A DNA stretch of 64,000 nt from Actinomucor elegans (taxonomy: Eukaryota > Mucoromycota > Mucoromycetes > Mucorales > Mucoraceae), in NCBI GenBank assembly GCA_026027325.1, contig JAMSLZ010000007.1, positions 930,001-994,000 of the forward strand, written 5' to 3'. This document shows positions 49,001 through 61,317 of this stretch, one piece after another. The position numbers and the translations under genes are program-made. A model generated the notes under the pieces. The model had not been told where the DNA came from, did not search any database, and saw only the letters and a list, made by a program, of their open reading frames with translations. Positions within the stretch are counted from its first letter, which is position 1. Every line of letters begins with the position of its first letter.

Positions 49001-50494
49001 GTCTGAAATAAAACTACTTAATACATAGCAAATCCGACTAGGTTAGGTTACTAGATAGGAACGCAAACCATCCGAGTCTTCATTTCTGACTATTATACAT
49101 CAGTTTATAAGAATAACTAACACTATGTATTAATTAAATTCATTATCATTACTTATAAATGTGTCATGAAGTACCAGTTAGTTTGTGTTGCAACAAACTT
49201 TTTTTTTCTTTTTTTTTTTTTACATATGCATATCGCGTTTGTAAAATAATTATAAAGGTCTATTATGTTGGACCGTCCTCAGTGGCATTATCCATTTTGA
49301 AACACTTGCACAACAACAACTTGCTTTCTTCGGTTCTTATTGGACTGTCGATATTCTACATTATCAAACTTGATGCTTGTTCAGAAAATTCTTGTCTGGA
49401 ATTTTATCTTACTTTTTTTAAGGCAAAATATTATAAATCTACGCATAGAATATTAGCAATTTTAGTGTAGAATTGTATACTTCATCTTGTAGTATATAGA
49501 TTACTCAAATATCCTTGAATTAGTTGATTCGCCTTTGATATAAAAAAAGTTATTTCTTTTTTTAAAAAAAAAATGCAATCATGATTTGAATATCCTTGAA
49601 TATCTAATATTATAAAGTAGAATTCGAGGTAAATTTAAGATCATCAATATTCTCAAAAACTATCATATAATTGTTTTCATTTCAGCTCCAGGCTTTTGTT
49701 TATCGGAATGAAGCGAAGGTTCAAAACAAAAATATGAGGTGAACGCGAAGCTCCATTCCTATCCTTCAGAAGACAACAGCGACAGAGCAAACATAGCGAG
49801 CATAGGACCGATCAGCTTGATGTGAATTGAACCTAACGACCTATCGAGTTCTCCACCGGTCCCGATTTAATGTCATATTTGACGAAATTAGTTCCTATTC
49901 ATAACGAAACGCTTTTGTCTAATAAAGCTGTTACTTGACCAAAACACACGGAGTATATCGTTATTTTTAGGTATATTAAGTTCTATCAATTTGATGCGAA
50001 CCGAGTTTAATAATTTATAGAGTGCTTTACCGATTCCGAACATAGCGTTGCGTCTGATTAGTAAACACTTGTTCAAAATAAACGATTGATATACTCTTTC
50101 CAGACCTGTTTATTCAGCTCTATTGTAGTTATTACTTACATTATATCCTCTTCGTCTTGAATTCTTTTAAGCTATACACATTATACTTTTACGTGAATCA
50201 ACGTAATTCCGGCCGCGTGGTTTGCCTTAGTAAGTTTTGTATATATCTCATTCAATTGCGGGATTGAATGGTACAAAGAGCATAGTAAGTTGGGTATTGA
50301 ATAATAGAGACTTTGTTTCAGATTTTGGATTGAATTTTTAGTTATTTATTAATTTTTTATAATTAGTTGTATCTTAGTACATCTAAGGATATCCATTGTG
50401 CAAAAAACATAAAACACACAATTAACTATTGATTGTACTGCTGTCTAATAAAAACGTTTACAGATAGAAAAGTTCTTTTGAGTAAGAAGTGTTT

Positions 50495-50535
50495 ATCAGA
50501 TGCAACATTCGACTGAAATCGGCAGAAAGATATGA
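50495..50535 (+). repeat. Dispersed repeat copy, forward
   Basis: ATCAGATGCAACATTCGAC then TGAAATCGGCAGAAAGATAT matches the consensus core and its left flank, with about 75 percent identity by eye. Confidence 0.5.
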
Positions 50536-51645
50536 CTCAATAGATTGTATGATATGCTTATGTTTTAATGCCAATTACTAAAATACAGTGCACTCATCAG
50601 GCTTTAGTGAAATAAAATTTTTTTTTGGATTAAATGAAGTATTTGCTTTTGAAGTACTAAGTATTCAGTCGTGACATTAACCCAGAATTTGTCGAGAAAT
50701 ATAGAAAAGATGAACATGAATTCCAAAAAATTGTATAGGAATTCAACCTAGGGCCCAAAATTTTCCTATATTCCCTTTTTTTTGTAAAGCTTGAAGACAA
50801 CATTTTTCGAGGCATGGACATTCAGTATTATAGGCTCTGTACATAAAATTAAACATAAATAGTTTTTTATGGTTTATTACTACATGTAAAATATTCGAGT
50901 TATGATTGGATTCTAATAGTCTTTGATTAAAAATGGCTCTAGTAGTGGAAGGGTGTATCAGATCGTTTTTAAAGCATTCAATGCATCATTGTATTTTCTG
51001 CAAACTGCGTTAATAAAGCGTGTGTATCAACATTGCTTTATCATTAAGTAAATGTATCGAAGGTATACCGAGTCTGCTACAGGGATTATTTGTTAAATTT
51101 GAAATAGCTAATAAAAAAATACACGGTAGCCAATATAATAATTAGTTCGAGTCTCATCCGCCTTCTGTTTGAGGCATGAAAAATATAAACCGAATTGGCC
51201 GCATTCTCCACATTTAGAAGCTTTAAGCATTCGATTTTTGTTAAGTAGTGTTACTACTGTTAAATCCATGCTACTATATGACTTTCAAGAGGGTCCGATA
51301 TCTTCTAGATCCACAGCTATAGCCATGTAGTGTTTGGTTTTTTTTATATAGATAATATAACTAGTGTCGCTGCTTCAGATCATAAAGAAAAAATAGGCAT
51401 ATCATATATCTGTTTTCTGGTCTGAAATGGGCTCACTTATTGGGAACTACTTTACAGAACTCCTAAGTGACTGCTACTGAATTTGTGTCACAAGGTTAAG
51501 ACAAGATATTTCAAACTATAAAGAGGTAGAAGTATACATTATGATCTGACAAAGCCAAAATTGACATTATTCAAGATATTGAAAGTAGTACTCATATAAT
51601 CGAACAATTTCCACAATAAGGTGCTTTAAGATATCTCAAGGACAA

Positions 51646-52665
51646 ATGGCCATTTTACTTCGAATTTTTGAATCAAGGAGGTTTCCTAAACAACGGACGT
51701 CTTTATCAATAAATCAAAGAATTAAAAGGCGAAAAGAGTCGCAATTGCTTCGAAACTGCAGAAAAAATTCCAAGAATGATTTGACTTTAGTTAGATTCAA
51801 TCCTCCACTTGTAATGGTCTTGATATATCGGATATTGAATAGCAATTGCCCAATTTGAATGTTGTAACTACTCCTCAAGGGCTGGGAACTATGTACCAAC
51901 ATTATACAGAAACAACGAACCAATTATATTCATTTTACATTAAGTGTGCTGTGCGTAGGGTGTGAAAACGAGTGGAATATATATATATAAAAACCAGATT
52001 ATACCTGCATTACCCTATGGATAATTCATCAGAGACCGAAGTCTTTTGTGTTGACTCACAGTTCAAAAGTCATCTGAATATGGAAGGTCATTAGAAACAA
52101 TAAGGTACGTAGGAAGTACATACACCTATTTATCGCCCAACTAACACAACTCTTCACAGGCTTTGTTTGTCTATTACCAAAAGCTGCATCACCCAATGGA
52201 CAGTCAACAACGGCAAGATAACATTGATTTCCAGTGAGCTCTTGTGCCAATATCAAATATACACATCTACTTTACCTCTCCAGATTATATTCAGGTGAGA
52301 TAGGGTATTGTTGTTTGCGATTCGGTCTCTTCCTTTTTCTGATCTGCTTGACTACTCTTTGAAAGTGTGTTTCCTTATTTCAACTCTCCAATCAGTCACT
52401 CCAACGCTGATGATAACTTTTTCAATATTTGCTGGCACCTTACAAGTAAAATGAAGTTAATAGCTCTGCCATCGATAGTGGCCTTGAAAACAATAGATTT
52501 GGCGCTTTACTAAACTATTTTTCTTTTTGTTTTGCACTACTCTTCAACTCGGTGCTCTTATTTACCAACTTCTCTCATTCTTTGTAAGTAGCATGCTCTA
52601 TTTATTTGTCGATCTTAATTTGCGTTCCAAAGATAATATACCTTCTTCAGTACATTTGCCGTTTG
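51646..52665. repeat. Decayed block B (related to 7200-8655)
   Basis: Second copy of the block described at 7.2-8.65 kb, in the same orientation and more compact. Corresponding landmarks are near 51740-51790, 51815-51935, 52025-52100, 52385-52480 and 52550-52660. Both copies are broken by stops and indels, so neither is likely to be functional. Confidence 0.6.
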
Positions 52666-53128
52666 TACTCATTTCTGATGCCGTTAAAAATCCTGGGAGT
52701 TTAATTTTCATAGTAGTTTTGTCTTTCACTTTGGAAATTATACGTTCACATTTCTTTTTATGTGTGATTATATATATAATGTGATTAACTACTGTAAATT
52801 AAAGCACAGCGTACATCAACGTCTTGTCAAAAAAGCCTCATGTTCCACAGTAAACAGAATAAGAACTATTTGATACATAAGTTTTGTATTAAGTTTTATT
52901 TTTAACGTTTTTTGCGTATAGATACTTTCTCTTTACTTCATAACTGGATAGACGTACATACCGGATGATAAACCAGATTTATAGAGTAACATATTATCCA
53001 CCTGTCAGCCCATGTTATGAATAGCGACTAGTCCGATTGTATCCAAGTATAATACCACTCTAATCACGTCATTGAAATAATGGTATCCAGCCTTTGCTAA
53101 TTATACAGTTTTATTTATATATATAGTA

Positions 53129-55590
53129 TCAGTCTTCGTCTTGGAAAAAAGAGTCTAGACTTGCCAACTCTTCCATCACAAAGTGATCCTGCTGTATTTC
53201 ATGTAATGGTTTTTTTGGTCTATCAATTGAATACGAACGTTTACTTGCTGTTGAATGCGGTGGTGTAGTAAGACTAGACGATTCAGACGACTGCCATTCA
53301 TCTGGGTCTTCAAATAATGTGCTCGAGGACGGCATAGGTATCATCATACTATTATTGGTGCGTATGCTAGAAGTAGGTGTTGATTGACTACTTTTCATGA
53401 GTGATGATAAAATAGAACCACGACGCTTTGTAGTAGAGGCTCTGCTGCTACTACTAGTGCTTTGAATAGAGCTGGTATCGTCTAATGAGTTGCTTTTGAC
53501 AGGACACACAATGCAAGGACGATTTGAGTTTTCTTCTTGCGCTTTATGAGATGCTTCTGTAAAAATGGTATCATGGTGTTGAATGAGGTCTTTCAATAGC
53601 TTTTGGGCGTGACGCTCGTGAACACTGACTTTGGTTTCGGTCTGTGGACGCATCAGAATGTAACCAAAGGACTTAGCTAGAGTGATGGCAAACTGGGTAT
53701 CTGATGTGTTGAGTTCTTTCATGACCGTATGGAAATGGCCAAATAGTCTCTTGACAGTATGATAGTTGGCTGTCGGTAAAGTGGCTATCAGCTTACTGAT
53801 CGATGTTAAGCGGGTATCTTGATCTAGTTCTAATTGTATTTGTGAGTTGGATTGTAAATGAATCTATCCAAAAAAAAAGGGGGGGAGGAGACTTACGACT
53901 GGCATAAAGCAATTTACATGGTTCATAAAGCTCAAATGTGAATAGACACTCGGGTAATTCCAGTAAATAAAGTCGTATGAGAGATGCCAGTAGTAAAAGA
54001 TCGTATTTCTCTAATGTTTCTATACTAATGGATGGTTTACTCCAATTGATCTCTTCTCGAGCAGCATGCACTCTATCCAATGGTAAGCTTGCAATCCACA
54101 CTATATTTTTTTCTATTATAAAATATTAATATGTTGATTTTATTTGCTTGAAATAGGTATACCTTCATCATGTAATTTAGAAAAGCCTAATTATAACATT
54201 AATACACGTTTATAACTTGTAAAAGAGATTCTCACCTGATTCAATCACAGTCAAGCCTTGAGTTATGAGCTGTGGTACTAATGATTCTTGTACTCTTGTG
54301 ATATCTTCTAATGGTACACCAAATAGTTGATCTATAATGCGTGTTAGTCATTGGTCAACTAACACCTTGGGATTTCTTTTTTTTACCTGTTGCACCATAA
54401 AAGTAGTTCTCGTATAGTATTGGCCTAGGACAAAATTGACCTGTTCTATATTGCTCAACTATGAATTGAACGTCTTTATCAGGCTTTAATGTTTCTTGAT
54501 ATAGCATCATATTATCGAATGTTTCTTTGCAACGAGGTATTGTATTTGATAAGGAAGCTGCCATACTAATAAAAGCTATTACTATATAGTTAGATATGCC
54601 TCTAAACTGCATGTAGTGTCTTATTACCATGCTTGATTGTTTGAATACGTTCCAATTCTAAACTTTCCATTTCTTCGTAATGTTGAAATAATAGCTGTTC
54701 AGTTTGTGTGCGCATTTTGTCGACTTTGGAGACCGAAGTACGGTAAGCTTTATCCGCTTCAAGCATATCTATCACTGCCAGTTCGTCCTTCTTTGAATGA
54801 CTCCATCTACCCAAGAATCCCGAGAATCCCTTTGTATTGGCTATCGATTGACTATCTCGAGGTGTCTTTGTAAATGTATCTTGTTGCTTCTCTAAAAAGC
54901 CTAATTGAACAAGGTCATCGAGCACCAATAATTCTTCATCATGAGCAACATCCTTGAGTATGTTGAGCATCTGCTGTTCAGTATATACATCATTGTCTAT
55001 CAAAACTGATTGAGCCACACCCAGACCTGATCACGCGTACCAAACAGCAAGGTGTTTCCCACCTTGACTACGGTAGCCATGGTAAATTCAGGTTGCACCA
55101 TCAAAAGAGATTTGCACCTATTAGCGTAAAATATTTTTGCTTGCTCCATAGCCTTATAGGCAGCTTGGAATTGAGTTATCTGTGCCTCGACTGTCTGTTT
55201 GGCTTGTACAATAATACGTTCATAACGACTAGAAAACTGTTTTAAAGGATCCAATACAGTTGTATTTAAATCTTCAGCTCTGGTATGATGTTCTTGTGCA
55301 GACTCTGTGCTTTCGTTACGCACCACTTGAAAACACTGTTTGAGACTACTGCCAATATCAAGATCAAAGGGTGTAGGCGTTTCAGGAACTATGAGTTTGG
55401 CTAATGAGGCAGCGTGTTCTCGTTCTACAACTATGCGTTGTTGGATAAACTCAGTTATTGCTTTATTTTCGGCCAGCGATTGTTCAAGTTTCGAATGTAA
55501 TACATTGAAACCAATGTGAAAGTTGGGTACAAGATCGATTGAGGAAGTAGGTGACCAAAACGATTCTTGAAAGGGATGATGACGAGGCAT
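53129..55590 (-). CDS. F-BAR and RhoGAP-domain protein, Rgd2-like
   Basis: Seven exons on the minus strand (55590-55041, 54996-54628, 54581-54387, 54331-54236, 54186-54163, 54100-53897, 53829-53129) join in frame to about 712 residues. The N-terminal F-BAR region (FHIGFNVLHSKLEQSLAENK, IVVEREHAASLAKL, then long helices) is interrupted at about residues 175-240 by a DEP-like segment (YTEQQMLNILKDVAHDEELL, DLVQLGFLEK) and resumes with coiled-coil helices. A RhoGAP-like domain starts at FGVPLEDI and includes TLEKYDLLLLASLIRLYLLE and LPECLF, then NYHTVKRLFGHFHTVM and LAKSFGYILMRP. This order matches yeast Rgd2, a GAP for Cdc42/Rho5-type GTPases at sites of polarised growth. The usual arginine-finger position appears changed. 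The C-terminal tail is Ser/Thr-rich. The fifth exon is only 24 nt, and intron 1 (44 nt) was placed by frame. Confidence 0.85.
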
Positions 55591-55895
55591 AAAGTATATA
55601 ATAAAAAAAAAGAGCTTTCTCGAGAAATACCAAAAAGAAGAAAAAGTGTTGGTTTTTATTATGCAAAACAATTACTATAGACACACACACTATAAAGTGA
55701 GTGGAAGAGAGAAACACACCATAAAATACGCTCAAGTTAATGGCGTGGTTGGGGAGGCTTTGTTGGTTAAACTAATAAGGAAAGTTAACATACTATTGTT
55801 TATTAATGGCATAAAAGACATGGAAAGATTATAATGGCGTGGTTCTTAAGGAATGGGTTTCTATTATAATAAAGCTTGAGTCATACAGGTTACGA
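55591..55895. other. Short spacer between two minus-strand genes
   Basis: About 305 bases serving as promoter of the RhoGAP gene and 3' flank of the SAM/HMG gene. It contains an A/C microsatellite (ACACACACAC at 55681-55690). Nothing else is evident. Confidence 0.5.
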
Positions 55896-57731
55896 TTAAG
55901 TAGATCTTGATTTATTGATACGAGGGCTTCTCCTCCTGTTACTGATTGATATTTGGCGATCCGCTTGATCTTTGTTGGGTGTACCCTTCTTTGCTACTGC
56001 GCTCTCAGGACGCACTTCAATGGGAGGTGGCGGTGGTATATGATGAACAAACTCAACAGGCAGCATCCCGCGCATAATCTGGTTTGATCGATGATTCCAT
56101 TGAGGGCGTTGAGAGGATGATCTGCTACTACATGTTTGCGAAGTATAGCCACTATCAGAAGAAGGTTGCTGTTGTTGTTGCTTAGGTTGATTGATAGAGT
56201 CAGCTTCATCTGATTGATAATCACTATACTGTGCTTGATTATTTGATCCTTCTAATTTTTGCTGTTTCCTAGGTTGCTCATCCGAAGTTCGTTGTTGACG
56301 TCGAATCACGCTTTCTTGATCTTCATAAGCGTCCGCAGATCCACTACCTGAACTACCATTACCATTGGAGTTACCGTTAGAACTAGAATCAGCGAAGCTA
56401 CCACTAGAATAGATCATAAACAAGAACAAACGCGCGCAACAAAGGAGATTAATTTTTTGATTTATATTGATTGGAACAGAAGAATGAAGGATATAATGCT
56501 AAGAGAGAAAGAGAGAGTGTGTAGAACAGCTGTTTGTAATCTATTTACCTTCCGGGCGACGCTTGCTTCGCTCTCTTTCTTGCTCTACTAATTAGACGAT
56601 TGGCTGCATTTTGCTTGGCTTTGAAGTCGTTCAAATACTCTTGATAATGATGGTATTGGGGCGTTTGACGGTATCGCTCAAGAGCTGCCAAGTATTCATC
56701 TTTGGCACGCATAGCCATACGTTCATACCTTTGCCTGTCCACGTTATTGAGGTTTTTCCATTGATCACCTACAATTTTTGCTAATTCAGAAAATGACAAG
56801 TTGCGATCTTTGAGTTTAGCACGAGAATCATTTGAGAACATGATATAGGCAGAAGGTGGCTTGATGGGCGCATGGCGATCTGGCTTTGCGTGGCGTCTGT
56901 ATTTACGCTTTGTGGTGGGAGTGGTTTCATTGGTATCAATAGAATCATCATCATCGTTGGAAGAGATACTGTTACTTCGAGCACTATTATTGCCATTGTT
57001 TTGTATAACGATTGGATTGTTGGATATAATATTGAGGTTAGTTGGTTGGCTACTGCTACTATCAGTACCAGAATTGATATCTTGTCTTGACAGATTGGGT
57101 CTAGTGCGCAAAGATGTCATTGGTCCAGAGCTAGAATTATTGCCGCTTCCTACACCGCTGTTCATACTACGAGGACTTGTCAAACCAGTAGCTAAAGACT
57201 CGTAAGGTGGTATACTATTGGTAGCCACAAAATTTCCACCACTACTATTATGGTTATTGCTGTTACTGGGTCTAGTAATAATGGGTTCGTCTATCAACTC
57301 TTGTCCATACTCTACAGAAACCATGTTAGTGATATTTTTAGTGTCGCAATTTCAGAGGTGCTTACTAGGACCCATCATGTTTGTAATAAGGGGTTGGTTT
57401 CGTGGAACCCCTTTTACATTGGCTATCTCTCTTTGTATCAACTAGGATTTTCGTTAGCGGGAAAAAAGCTATTTATTGATTGTGTTTCGGTGTTACCCTT
57501 CTGTGACCGCGTTTTACATTCATGAAAATCATGTCTTCCTCTGTAATTTCTAGAAGCTAGCAAAAGAAGAAACAATGAGTTTCTATGAAAAACAAGAAAA
57601 TTGGAGCTTACAGAATTGACAGAATCAAAGCCTTCAGACAAGAAAATGTCCAGATACTGATCCAGATAGCAATGATGCAGAAAGTCGCTCACACTTTGAT
57701 GCTGACTGTTTTCTTGCATTATTATTGACAT
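55896..57731 (-). CDS. SAM-domain plus HMG-box transcription factor
   Basis: Five exons on the minus strand (57731-57612, 57556-57497, 57441-57366, 57311-56549, 56403-55896) join in frame to about 508 residues. Residues about 12-72 look like a SAM domain: SVSDFLHHCYLDQYLDIFLS, EGFDSVNSLLEITEEDM, FMNVKRGHRRLIQREIANVK. A Ser/Asn-rich linker follows, then a basic KRKYRRHAKPDRHAPIK and a sequence-specific-type HMG box (about residues 230-300): PPSAYIMFSNDSRAKLKDRN, LSFSELAKIVGDQWKNLN and RQRYERMAMRAKDEYLAALE. The C-terminal part is Ser/Gly/Gln-rich with basic patches (RRSPRINKSRST at the end). HMG-box factors of this kind in fungi control mating and development, but this is not placed in a sex locus: no triose-phosphate transporter or RNA helicase gene flanks it. 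The SAM plus HMG combination is the notable point. Confidence 0.88.
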
Positions 57732-59339
57732 TGTTTCTATCTATTGTGTATATGATTTTATTATTCTAGTGATAGATACTTTAATACAATGAATTGTTAT
57801 AATCTTAGTTTCATATATAAAATAAAAAAAAATAAAAATAAAAACAAAAATAAAAATAAAAATAAAAAACTGAAAAAAGGAAAGAAAAAGAAGGAAAAAG
57901 ACTTTTGAGCGCGAGTTTCACCAGCCTAGTATTTATCGAAAATTCAAGAAACGAAACTCGTCCATATCGAAGGATCTCGGACTCCTTTGCGATTTGTCTA
58001 TCCAGCTATATTATAGACATGATCTCTTACAACAAAAGTGTAAGGATCATAACGATTGGTATCATGTATTCTACTAAATCTGGAATAGCAAGGTTGGGGA
58101 ATCAAGAATATCACTCACTAAAGGAAACCATTTGTTCTTGCTTTTTTGTTCTTACTATATATTAAATACAAGCAACATTTAAACCGAAATATACATTGGA
58201 TTCAAAAAAAATAAAAAAATAAAAAAATAGAGTCCCTTGAAAATATTCACCCTGCTTTATTTGAAGAGCTTCTAGATTTATTCGGAATATTCTTTCGAAA
58301 TATACCGGAGTCTATTAGTCACACAACAAAAAAGTTCTTTTCAAAACGCGTCTGTAACACGAAGCTTGTAACTAAACACTTTTTGTTTGTTGATGATAAC
58401 CTGCTATTTGATCAAGAGAATCTCATCATAGTTTATAGCGTGAATTCAAATTAAACATCTTTGTGTAATATTTTCCATCGTTGATGTCATCATATTACTC
58501 TTATTACACTCAAAAAAAAAAAAATTTCCATTTAATTCTCAAAGGCAAAAGCCTAACAATCAAAGTAAGCAAAGATATATAGGCACCTTCTTTCTAACAA
58601 AAGAATAATGTATAGACCTTTTTCAAATCTCTTCTCCATTTGGAATAGATTTGTGTCTGAAACTAGTCTTAAAAATACAGGGCTGTACCCATCAGAAGCT
58701 TCTCTGACTTTCTGAAAGATCTCGGTGTTTTCCTAATTTGGAACGAATACTGAAGGAAGCCCAAAAAAAAGGGACCTTTTGTCTCTAGTAATGCGCTTCT
58801 AATGATGCTTCATATGTACACATAAAAAGTATCCTTATAGATATCCTCATACTGTATTCACTATTTCACCAATAATCAAGTAAATATCATATAGATTTTC
58901 TACACATCAGAAGCCTGATTTTGCATCAATTGATGAGCGAATGAAGTTTGCTATACTTTATGTTACTATCTTGGATATTTACACACAAGTTTTATCAGGT
59001 GCAAAAAAAAACACCCATTCTAACATATCAGAGAGCTGTGACTACAATCCAAATTTCGTTAATCCACTCATGAATGGACCAAACCATTAAATTAAAATGC
59101 TCTCTACGTCCATTGCCATCATATAAGCCAATTTCCTTGTCATAGGCTTTTTCAAGTTTAATCCAAGTTTCACTAGATACATCAATTCATTCTCAACATG
59201 GACTATTAATTTATTGCAAATTTGAGCCAAGTTTGATCGAGAAATAATCTCTATCTGACACATATCATTGCTACATAATTTACTGCCAACCGCTAAAAAT
59301 GAAATGAATTATCGTCAAACAAGTATCCACTTAAATAAC

Positions 59340-59460
59340 TATAGCATATTTTGGGCAAATGATATATTAAATGCATCATTTAATCGGGATCGGCCGAGAA
59401 ATCCGTCAACTAATAGATTTACAACTAATTCACTTGAAATGTATGTAATTTGCAGTACCT
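59340..59460 (+). repeat. Dispersed repeat copy, forward
   Basis: Core ATCGGGATCGGCCGAGAAATC with right flank AGATTTACAACTA and CACTTGAAATGTATGT. This copy aligns over about 100 bases with the reverse complement of 60540-60660. Confidence 0.7.
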
Positions 59461-59504
59461 TCTTCAAATACAATATAATAATCGCACTATAGTCAAATGG
59501 ATGT

Positions 59505-59615
59505 CTTAATAAATGCAGCAGCACATTCTGGGTATGGCCTATTAATTAGATGCAACATTCTAAAAAAAAAATTTGATGTGGCATTTGACCGAGATCGGCC
59601 GAGAAATGCTCAAAT
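59505..59615 (+). repeat. Dispersed repeat copy, forward
   Basis: ACATTCTGGGTATGGCCTA, ATTAGATGC, then GGCATTTGACCGAGATCGGC followed by CGAGAAATG. It is the most consensus-like core in the window, split from its left flank by a short A-rich insertion. Confidence 0.7.
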
Positions 59616-60419
59616 TCTTCAAAAATTGAGATTCAATTGATATATGCTTCATGTACAGATTATATAAGACTGAAAATGTATGGATTGCCATTGTTCTACG
59701 AGGAAAGATCGATATAAAATGCTTTGTGATATGAGATGAACAAGATCCTGATTGGTTGAAAAAATTCATACCTTAATAGATGTACTTTAAATAAACTTTT
59801 CAAGTAATAGAAAGGGTATGCTATGCATATAATATTTTAACAAAGTTTATTTAGAATTTAAAGGTGCTCCTGATTGATGGTTTTTCGAGGTAATTAACAT
59901 ACAATTTTTAAAGTGAGCATGTATCTAGGTGATACTATGCGATGTTAAGATACAAGCACTACACATATTCAAGATATCAGCTCATCTAATCTGGTATTCA
60001 ATAATAATACATCATTTAATAGATTTCAAGCTGTGCAATATAAAAACCATGGTCTTTTCTTTTACATCAATAAGCAAACCGCACGTTCAGCGTGATCGAA
60101 TTGTTATAGTTCCTTTCATAGTAGTAATCATTTTATATGCCATATAACTCTCGCTGATCTAAGTTTCTTTCGATATCTACTCTGATTCATTGGACCATCT
60201 TTCATAAAAGATTATTTATAAATGTGGCTACAACTCGAGCATTTTATATGAAATAAAAACTGATAAAATTACTTTTAAATAGTTATAAATATACTAAAGT
60301 TGTATTGTTAATAAAATACACTAAAATCATCGTCTTTAGAATGCATTAAAGGGATAAATTTCAAAAGCTTGGTCCTAAGAACACTCCTTTGAAGTTTTTC
60401 CCATTTTCAACTTTTTTGC

Positions 60420-60480
60420 ATTCTCTATCAATTCTCGTTTAATGTCGCATTTGATGACTACTATATGTTCAAAATGAAAC
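60420..60480 (-). repeat. Dispersed repeat copy, reverse
   Basis: CAATTCTCGTTTAATGTCGC then ATTTGATGACTACTATATG and TTCAAAATG match the reverse complement of the consensus, with part of the core deleted. Confidence 0.5.
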
Positions 60481-60539
60481 ACTACTTTTATTAAGACCTT
60501 GATCTAACCATAATAGTACATTGGCTATATTGCATTTGA

Positions 60540-60660
60540 AGGATATACCATGAAATACATATATTTCAAGTAAACTAGTTGTAGATTTATAAAATGATGG
60601 ATTTCTCGGCCTATCCTGATCAAATACCGCATCTAAGCAATGGGCTATACTCAGAATGTA
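60540..60660 (-). repeat. Dispersed repeat copy, reverse
   Basis: GATTTCTCGGCCTATCCTG, ATCAAATACCGCATCTAAGC and CTATACTCAGAATG. Its reverse complement aligns with 59340-59460 on the right and 59520-59610 on the left, which shows the order of the element. Confidence 0.7.
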
Positions 60661-60809
60661 TTATTGAATCTATGTAAACGATTATTTAACTAAAATACAA
60701 TGAGCATGACATGTGTGTTAATGATTAGCCTGTCATGTTTAGGTTGAGCGGCTGAATTGTTTTTTTTTTATTACCTCATTCGCCTAACCGCCGATTAAGG
60801 CCCTACAAT

Positions 60810-60811
<2 letters not shown>

Positions 60812-60846
<35 letters not shown>
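60812..60846. repeat. Poly-A run (about 35 nt)
   Basis: Pure A tract preceded by CTACAATGC, so it is not in a splice-donor context. Confidence 0.9.
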
Positions 60847-60848
<2 letters not shown>

Positions 60849-61317
60849 TTGGGTTTGTGTATTGCTACTCCCTTTAGTGTAATATCTCTTGCACAATTTG
60901 TACATATAATCACCCTTAAGTATTGAAATATCGATATTTTACAGAACAATACCATATTTTTCACTTTATTCCCAAGGCATTTGAAATCTGCAGAGGTCTA
61001 TATCCCTGTTTAGTTAATGCTTATGTCTGCGTAGGCTTCATCTGGACCTGCTTCCTATCCCTCAGTATTGGTACACAAAAGCTATATAACCCACATTGTC
61101 ATATGGATGTGATACCACCTGGGAATGTGTGCAATTATAATATTACTTTAAAACAAAAAAAGAACAGTTTTTTATTACTTTTTTTAAAATGGAAAAACGT
61201 CTAAATTACTATACTACTAATAAAAGATCACTGATATACAACTTTTTTTATATATATATAAAAACATGGAAGGATGAGAAAAGAGAGAGAGAGAGAGAGG
61301 AAGGATGCTGTGCGTGC

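Larger units (their letters stand above)
45762..53128. other. Seven-kilobase gene-poor interval
   Basis: No supported gene. It starts with the bHLH 3' flank and a CT microsatellite. Between 46.2 and 49 kb the sequence is less AT-rich in places (for example 46845-46930 and 48620-48710) but has no durable open frame or RNA fold I can defend. Dispersed-repeat cores occur at about 49840-49885 (reverse) and 50495-50535 (forward). Decayed block B lies at 51646-52665. The open frames of 60-100 codons show no domain. The right end is the 3' flank of the minus-strand RhoGAP gene. Confidence 0.5.
57732..61317. other. Gene-poor interval with repeat cluster
   Basis: About 3.6 kb without a supported gene. 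The SAM/HMG promoter side contains an (AAAAT)n-like stretch at 57823-57870. From 59.2 to 60.7 kb lie at least four dispersed-repeat copies (listed below), then an A35 run (60812-60846). The last 100 bases are the CLU1 3' flank, with a GAGA microsatellite at 61282-61299. Confidence 0.55.

Noticed and set aside
54997..55040. Frameshift or pseudogene in the RhoGAP gene where two open frames overlap
   Set aside because: A 44-nt GT-AG intron (55040-54997) joins the two frames exactly, so a normal short intron is the simpler reading.
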